From assembly GCA_029339505.1 (NCBI GenBank), contig JAQISU010000180.1:554501-618500 (forward strand): a stretch of DNA of 64,000 nt, given 5' to 3'. Origin of the DNA: Unio delphinus (taxonomy: Eukaryota; Mollusca; Bivalvia; Unionida; Unionidae). Position 1 is the stretch's first letter; each line of letters opens with the position of its first letter. This document shows, piece by piece, positions 57,502-64,000 of this stretch. The notes below the pieces were generated by a model. It worked only from the letters and a program-made list of their open reading frames with translations, was not told the origin of the DNA and ran no database searches. Made by a program: the position numbers and the translations under genes.

Positions 57502-58672
57502 TAGAGCTGTACCGATTAATCGCCCGTACGCGTAATCGGGCCGATTATTAGCACAATCGGTATAATCGGGTATCGGCAAAAATAATCGGTGCCGATGCAA
57601 ATAATTTTTTTAAATAACCAATTTTTCCTGATAAAAGTTGTATATACAGTCGCATTTTGACTGACCGTAACTTAATCCTTTGTAGCACTAGAGCTCGGGA
57701 TAAATGCAGTATGCAAACAAGTTGCTCATTGACTAACACTTCTGTATAGTCGAATAACCATATATCGAGATAAACACATCGAACCATCAATTAATCTTTT
57801 GTAACAAAGAGATTGCTCTAACAAAGTATTTAAAAAGAATTTATCTTGCTGCCAGTTATGCGAAATTTTCAACTCCAGCGTTCGGTAACATTTGTAAACT
57901 GCAGTAAACCAGACTAAAGTACATGTCGCTAACCGCCATTGTAGTGCCAAAGTCATGTGAATAGCCAGTAAGATTAACATCAAAGGGAGTAATGATGGAT
58001 AAATACACAGTCAATTTTGAGGTTTGTGTTTTTTCTTTATCTTTATGAAAACTCACAAAAAACACCGATAGTCCTTATGTCCCAGTGAGAAATTGTTTGA
58101 AAGGGCTTCAGTGTAGGTTTGAGTACGTCGTCTGTCTTTCAGTTAATCCATAATGCCTGGAGGGTGAACGAACTCATTGTCTTTAATGCTAGTAAGTGAG
58201 AATCATTTCCGGATTTTTTAAAATTATTTTTTATTTCTTTTGTTAGTGTTTCACCAAGCCACCATCTGGCAGAAGGGGCGGTCTCTCATAAGTCATAACA
58301 GGTTTTACTGTACCTTTGAAGCACCGACATATACTAAACAAATAAAACAATTCTATATCAATGTTTTACAATTATCTGATGTTGCCGCAGCAATAACGAG
58401 TATTTGTTGTCATCAAAGCAAGCGACGACCTTTGCTCATAGAAAGTCGGCAATAAACTCAAAAGCATTGCCTCAGTTTACATAGTGATTAGAACATATTT
58501 ATTGTGCCGCGAAACTTTCCTGTTTGCAAAAAAATAAAAATTTGTCGGCTTATACCCGAGTACATAATATGATAATCAAATAATCGGTCTCATAATCGGT
58601 ATCGGCAATTTTGATAATCGGCTATACGCGGTATCGGCATAATCGGCAAAAAGTGACATCGGTACAGCTCTA
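57502..58672. mobile_element. 1.17-kb non-autonomous hAT-type transposon downstream of ALDH9A1
   Basis: Exact 8-bp duplication ACCTGAAC (57494-57501 and 58673-58680). Termini TAGAGCTGTACCGAT and ATCGGTACAGCTCTA are inverted repeats, with TGTACCGAT the core. Both subterminal regions carry many AATCGG/ATCGGC motifs. No transposase recognised. Internal open segments are short and without resemblance. Confidence 0.88.
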
Positions 58673-58948
58673 ACCTGAACAATAGCTTACACAACCAAAT
58701 TGTGCAGATAGGAAGAATGGACTTCATAAAATATAGTTTCAGCTTTTTTTAATTCATACATTCAACATCCAATATACTTTGAATTTGGTTTCATTCACTG
58801 AAAAATATTTCAAAATTAAAAATATTTTGCTTTGTAGAGCCGAACATGTCTTTGTATTAGTTATTTTTATATTGTGATTAATCTATACCATCTGCACAAG
58901 CTTCTTAAATAAGTTACAATAAATTTTTAAATGCTCATTCTGAGAATG

Positions 58949-58950
<2 letters not shown>

Positions 58951-59018
<68 letters not shown>

Positions 59019-59055
59019 TATATATATACACACATATATATATATATATACACAT
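58951..59055. repeat. (TA)n/(CA) microsatellite
   Basis: TA repeats with interspersed tacacaca blocks. Confidence 0.95.
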
Positions 59056-60239
59056 ATGATTGTCTTGGTCATGTGGTCCATGTTGTAGAAACTAATTTTC
59101 AAGGGGAGAAACCCTTGTTGTCCTCTGCCATACCTGACAGCTGTTATAAAATCAAACAACAGATACATAACAAAAAGAACTTCACTCATAAAGAATCTTA
59201 ATAGGTCACTCCAACTTTGATAACACACCATACAAAACATTTTCAGATAGGCAGATAAACATATGAACAAAAAATCAAGCTATTTGGTCGAGTTCACAGT
59301 AATAATATCAAATATTCTTAGGTTTCTATTTTCTCATGAAGAACTTGTGCACTTGGTGTTAACAGGTCAGTGACCCCACTACCATCATTAAGATATGTTA
59401 GATGCAACAACAGCACATGGTTCACAGTGCTCATGATGTAAATGTGCCACCAAAATGTGTTATCAATTAAATTGTCTTGCTCATGTGTAAGTTTAGCGCT
59501 GACTTGCTTGGGTTCCAAGGGTTGCTGTTGCTGGTGTGAATCTGGGAAATATGGACCAACCAAATCCAGCCCCAGACCTTCATGAGTGGCTTAACTAAGC
59601 ACGACGAAACCTGTTTACATGGACTAGAGAAGGGATTACAGGCAAGTTTTGGTGCCTCAAAACCAGACGCTTCAGTCAGATTGGGCTCATTGACCTTGGT
59701 TGGTCATCCATATCGGTGACGGTAACCTCTGACTTCAAACATTTGCTACCTGCCCTGCCACTTCGTTCTTCCATGGGAAAGGCTAAGAGAGTAAATCCTA
59801 ACAGAATTCCAGAAACAGAGTTTAAGGCAACTTGGCATTGTTTTCAGTGTCATCTCTGCAACTCCTGTGATGCAACGGGTGCCATGACTTATTGGCTTAT
59901 CCTATCCCTTGGATCCATTAGCTTCATGGAGAGAACGAATCAACTGCATGGGCAACAACTGATTCTCCATATCACCCTGCCCAGGCATGCGCCTTGAAGA
60001 GGACACTCCATCTTTGCTTCACAGCATCAACACATCATGGGAAGCAGCAGTGTACCGGTTATAAGTCATTGCTCGATTGCCGTAGAGTCAGACGTCGGGG
60101 TTGCTTCCAACGGTTGGAGAGAACAACTGGTCCTACTGGACAGCTACCGCCCACCTCAAGCTGGGCAGCTCCCAGACAATAAGGTGCCATCCCTCCTTAG
60201 TTTGTCTGCCTTACTGGGTTGGTAGGGCTTAAGGTACGC
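59056..60239. other. non-coding; possible 5' region of the LINE
   Basis: 59580-60239 is GC-richer than its left neighbour and similar in composition to the LINE, so it may be its 5' UTR or a truncated neighbour copy. Nothing firm at 59056-59580. Confidence 0.3.
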
Positions 60240-63230
60240 GACAACCTGACAAAGCGGACTGCAACAATCCTCAAGCTAGGTACCTGGAATATTCGGACCA
60301 TCCTGACGACTCTCGGATGATCTCCAGGCAATCGGCATTATTCAAAAGACTTCAGTCATCAATGATGAACTTGCAACGGCTACTAGATTCCGAGTCCCTC
60401 AGAGAAAAGTACTACACGTGCTGAGGAAGGCTTGGTGTTTCGTGTTGTGTTTGCCGTCAGTAACTCTCTTCTAGGGAGGATAGAACTCTGCCAACAAGGA
60501 AGCGGAAGACTGTTATCCCCTTGCCTTCACACCACAACCGGATCTGTCAACCTAATCGGTGTTTACGCTCCCACACTAAGCACCACCACTGATACCTAGG
60601 ATGAGTTCTACGATGAATTAATCTCGTCGACACAATTCCTAAGGAAGAGAACTTGTTTTTACTATGCGACTTCAACGCTAGGGTGGGTACTGACCATGAC
60701 TCTTGGCCTTCCTGTCTTAGCAAGTTTGGGGTTGGGAAGATGAATGAGAACAGGCAGGGACTACTAGAGATGTGCTCGAAACACGACCTCGGCATCACTA
60801 TCACCAATTCATTCTTTCAGATAAAGCCACCGCAAAAAGGCATCCTGGTCCAAACACTGACACCAACTGGAATTGATCATTACTAGATGGTCTGTCATAA
60901 AAGGTGTGCTTTCAACACGTACCTTCCACGGCGCTGACTGTGACACTGACCATTCACTTGTGTGCTGCAAAAGGAAGCTTCAGCTAAGGAAGATACACCA
61001 CTCTAGACAAGAAGGTAAACCGCGCATTGACGTGAGCAAGATCTCATATCCAGACAAGGCTGAGGGAATCACTTATACCCTCTCCAAGACGGCTGATTTA
61101 GAACCTCCCAACGACAGTGTCAAAGAGAGACATGATCACATGAGAGAGACTGTACAGCACAGTCACATGAATCTTTGGTAAGAAACAGTCAAAGAACAAC
61201 AAATTGGTTGAGGCTAACTCCGCCACACTTACACCAGCCATAGATGAGCATCGCAGAACTGACCTGGAATACAAACGATCTCCCATGAGTATCTACAGGC
61301 ATTCAGGTCTACCAGAAGCAAAGTGCAGAGGATATCATGGCAGTGTGCCAAGGAATACTGGCTTCAGCTCTGTTAGAGCATCCAGTCAGCCAAATATACC
61401 GGAAACATCAGAGGCATGTACGATGGCATAAAGAAAGTAATGGGTCCCACTAAGAAAGTGATAGCACCACTGATGTTTGCTACAGGTGACACCGTCCACG
61501 ACAATGGCAAATCAGATGGAGCGTTGGGTGAACTACTACTACTCTGAACTGTAATCCAGAGATAACCACGTGACCAACGATGCTCAGTGCCATTAAAGAC
61601 CGAACTGCACGAGAAATATACTGTGGCAGAAATAAAGAAGGCCTTAGAGAAACTGCCCTTAGGAAGGATGGCATCGCAGCAGAGGTCATCAAGTGCGACT
61701 GCAGCGTGCTGCTCATACACCTGCACACCTTCCTCAGCCAGTGGTGACATGTGGATGTAGTGCCTCAGGACATGAGAGGCACCAACATCGTAACGCTGTA
61801 TAAGAACAAAAGCGACAGAAGTGACTGCAACAACTACATGGGCATATCCCGCCTCAGCATTATGGGTAAAGTCTTCGAAGGCGTCATTCTGAATAGACTG
61901 CAGACGCTTGCTGACAGAGTATCCAGAGTCGCAGTGTGATTTCCGCGCAGAGAGGCCCACACAATCGACATGATTTTCTCCGTCAGGCAACTGCAGGAGA
62001 ACAACACAAACCCCTCTTCCGGGCCTATTTAGACCTCACCAGGCGTTTGATCTGGTCAGCAGATACCGACTCTCCACAATCCTGGCGACGATTAGATGCC
62101 CCAGATATGTTAAGCATGATCCAGTCCTTTCACACGATGACATGAAATGCACAGTGCAGTACGATGGCTCAACGCCCTACCCCTTCAACATCTTCACCAG
62201 AGTGAAACAGGGTTTCTTCCTAGTCCCTACGGTCTTCGACATCTTCTTCGCTGTCCTGCTTAAGCATGTTTATGAGATGGCCACAGAAGGGATCTACTTG
62301 CACACATGATCAGACGGCAAACTATTCAACCATGCACGAATGAAGGCAAAAAGCAAAGTGCGTGTAGCAACCATCAGGGACATGTTCTTTCCTGACGATG
62401 CTGCCCTAGTCACTCACACAGAAGCTGAGTTAACGCACCTGATGGACAGCTTTTCTAAATCATACAGTGAGTTTTGGCTGAACATGAGCCTAAAGAAAAC
62501 AAATGTGATGGCGCAGAATGTGGACCCTCCCTCTCCCAAGCATCTTCATCAACAACTATGTTCAGTCAGTTCACGTACGTCGGCTCTACCATCATCAACA
62601 ACCTATCACTCGATGCTGAACTCAACAAGCGGATTGGAAAGGCATCGACAACTCTGCAGGTTGTTTCAAAGAGTGTGGAACAACAGTATGCTGACCATGA
62701 ACACTTAAACTAAAGAGCACCTAATATATAATTGTTACATGTTGTAGGTATTATTACATCATGCGCGCTGTGTACTGTGCCTATGTGCTAAGCACTCTCC
62801 TGTGTGCCAGAGAAACGTGTATGCCTCACAAGAAAAAGAATGAGTGTCTTTCACATGCGATGACTTCAACGCCTATTCTGGATCACTTCTAGTGATCGAG
62901 TAACACACAACGAGGTACTTGAACGAGGTACAAGATTCTCAGCATGGTCACACTCCTAGACAACATTGTATCAGATGGCTAGGCCATGTAGGTCGGATGG
63001 ATGACGGACGGATCCGCAAAGACCTTCTTTTTTCGGAATATGCGTCTGGCAAAAGGTCGATCAGATGGCTACGTCTCTGATTCAGGGATGTCTGTAACTG
63101 CGACATGAAAGCCCTTGACATCGATGTCAATACCTGGGAACAGGTTGCTTTAGACAGACCGAGCTGGCATCATGCGAGGACAAGCTGCGGTTGCTATCTG
63201 ATAAAAAGCGATCTCAGATGAAGAAAAAGC
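60240..63230 (+). pseudogene. non-LTR retrotransposon (endonuclease plus reverse transcriptase), heavily decayed
   Basis: In order across shifting frames: an APE-type endonuclease start (KLGTWNIRT, VNLIGVYAPTL), FLLCDFNARVG, DCDTDHSLVCCK with the conserved Asp-His; then RT segments MRGTNIVTLYKNKSDRSDCN, KVFEGVILNRLQTLADRV, the active-site motif altered to FFPDDAALVTH, LKKTNVMAQNV, and the C-terminal RWLGHVGRMDDG region at about 62970. Such proteins are often labelled craniofacial-development-protein-2-like in databases. Multiple stops. Confidence 0.8.
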
Positions 63231-63907
63231 AGCTCCAACACAAACCAGACTCAGCTTTCAAGTGCAGCAAGGACTGTCACTTTTATGTTGGGCTACATAG
63301 TCACTAAAGACACTACAAAAACACCAACCGGGACATCTCTCATGGACGCACTTGGTTCGTTACTCGAGACTAATGGATGTCAACTACTACAACTGCTTAT
63401 TCCATTTTCACTCCTCCCCCACCACATGATTTTATCGTCTACAACATTATTGTGGTGTAAGAGATTAGAGCTCAATGTTTCAACATTATTTCATTAGGAT
63501 GTTTTTCTTTCTTTTTTTCTTCTTAAATACAGATATTTATCCTTTTTGTTCCCATATATTCACTGGGTTGTAAAATCAGGAAATGGCTTCAGATTTCATT
63601 ATGGAGAAATTATGCCAATTTATAGTACCTACCCCTTTGAGGTTTTTATCTCAAACAGAGTCTTTATAATACCTACACATTTGGGGCCAAAAAGAAGCCT
63701 TATGGTATGTACCACCTTGGGGCCAAAACAAACCACCCCATCAGGAAAAAAGGCCTTGTAATACCCACCTCATTAATCAGCTTTATATTGAGAAGGCCTT
63801 GAAGGATTTTGATTTCAAGAATTCCACTACCTGCAGCCGATTATGTGCTGAAAAATCACATTTACCCCCAATAAAACTAAACAAAAAATTTTGGTCTCTA
63901 TTTATAG
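63231..63907. other. non-coding, no recognised feature
   Basis: Short repeated phrase ttggggccaaaa at about 63681-63727; otherwise nothing recognised. Confidence 0.3.
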
Positions 63908-64000
63908 TTTTTGTTGTTGTATTAGGCTTTAACGCCATTTTTCAGCACAAAATAGACTATACATGGCGGCCAGTATTAATGGTGGAGGAAGATCCTGGCA
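63908..64000 (-). mobile_element. SINE family B tail, cut by the window edge
   Basis: The minus strand ends gctgaaaaatggcgttaaag, cctaatacaacaacaaaaac, matching the tail of 48873-49096. Confidence 0.6.

Noticed and set aside
57647..58312. Possible second TA-flanked element nested in the hAT-type element (CAGTCGC... to ...TTTTACTG)
   Set aside because: The ends do not pair convincingly beyond CAGT.
61373..61990. 205-codon minus-strand open segment
   Set aside because: It is the antisense of the decayed LINE reverse transcriptase region.

Overview
The window is animal nuclear DNA. Its coding sequence is split by GT-AG introns, it is AT-rich, and it is packed with transposons, SINEs and minisatellites. 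The ALDH9-type gene and the transposon families (a Gmr1-like LTR element, CR1/L2-like LINE, Penelope-like element, ZMYM1-type hAT, piggyBac, two tRNA-derived SINE families) suggest a lophotrochozoan, most likely a mollusc and perhaps a bivalve. The species cannot be fixed from sequence alone.

The one well-supported host gene is a plus-strand ALDH9A1 orthologue (4-trimethylaminobutyraldehyde dehydrogenase, carnitine biosynthesis). Its start codon is at 24412 and its stop ends at 57024. Nine coding exons (24412-24577, 27925-28070, 36576-36705, 40806-41050, 44103-44210, 46292-46411, 50556-50744, 51208-51431, 56817-57024) join in phase into 511 residues with all catalytic residues present. A likely splice acceptor just before the first coding exon implies an unseen 5' non-coding exon. 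On the minus strand at 1-3.5 kb there are candidate exons of an unrecognised gene.

Layout: 1-3.5 kb holds minus-strand candidate exons, two SINEs and a perfect hairpin. 4.9-7.7 kb holds a compound microsatellite, a 1.1-kb TA-flanked DNA transposon and another hairpin. 8.6-10.4 kb is tandem-repeat sequence interrupted by an unexplained insertion. 10.46-10.96 kb is a LINE fragment interrupted by a 167-bp hAT MITE. 11,251-17,172 is a complete minus-strand LTR retrotransposon (copy 1). 18,622-19,636 is a hAT element with a decayed transposase. 21.15-22.8 kb is a CR1/L2-like LINE. 23.2-23.8 kb is a 52-bp minisatellite upstream of the ALDH9A1 start. Within ALDH9A1, intron 2 holds LTR retrotransposon copy 2 (28,910-34,502) nested in an older DNA transposon; intron 3 holds a piggyBac element, two minisatellites and a SINE; intron 4 holds a pogo-like element inserted into a minisatellite; introns 5 and 6 hold related 1.35-1.5-kb elements; intron 8 holds a foldback MITE, the second copy of the 1.1-kb transposon, a Penelope-like remnant, SINEs and a hAT-like MITE inside a (TA)n tract. 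Downstream are a 1.17-kb hAT-type element (57,502-58,672), a badly decayed endonuclease/reverse-transcriptase LINE (about 60.2-63.2 kb) and a SINE at the right edge.

The most interesting system is the LTR retrotransposon pair. Both copies have the unusual order Gag-protease-integrase-reverse transcriptase (Gmr1-like), and the better-preserved copy has an 18-nt tRNA-Pro primer site. Both share the same internal deletions: the integrase catalytic core is missing so that the zinc-binding and C-terminal parts are fused in frame, and short deletions remove part of the RT active-site motif. This pattern indicates a non-autonomous lineage that spread after losing its enzymes. It keeps a long Gag-protease reading frame, and the LTRs of one copy differ at only about nine sites in 799 bp.
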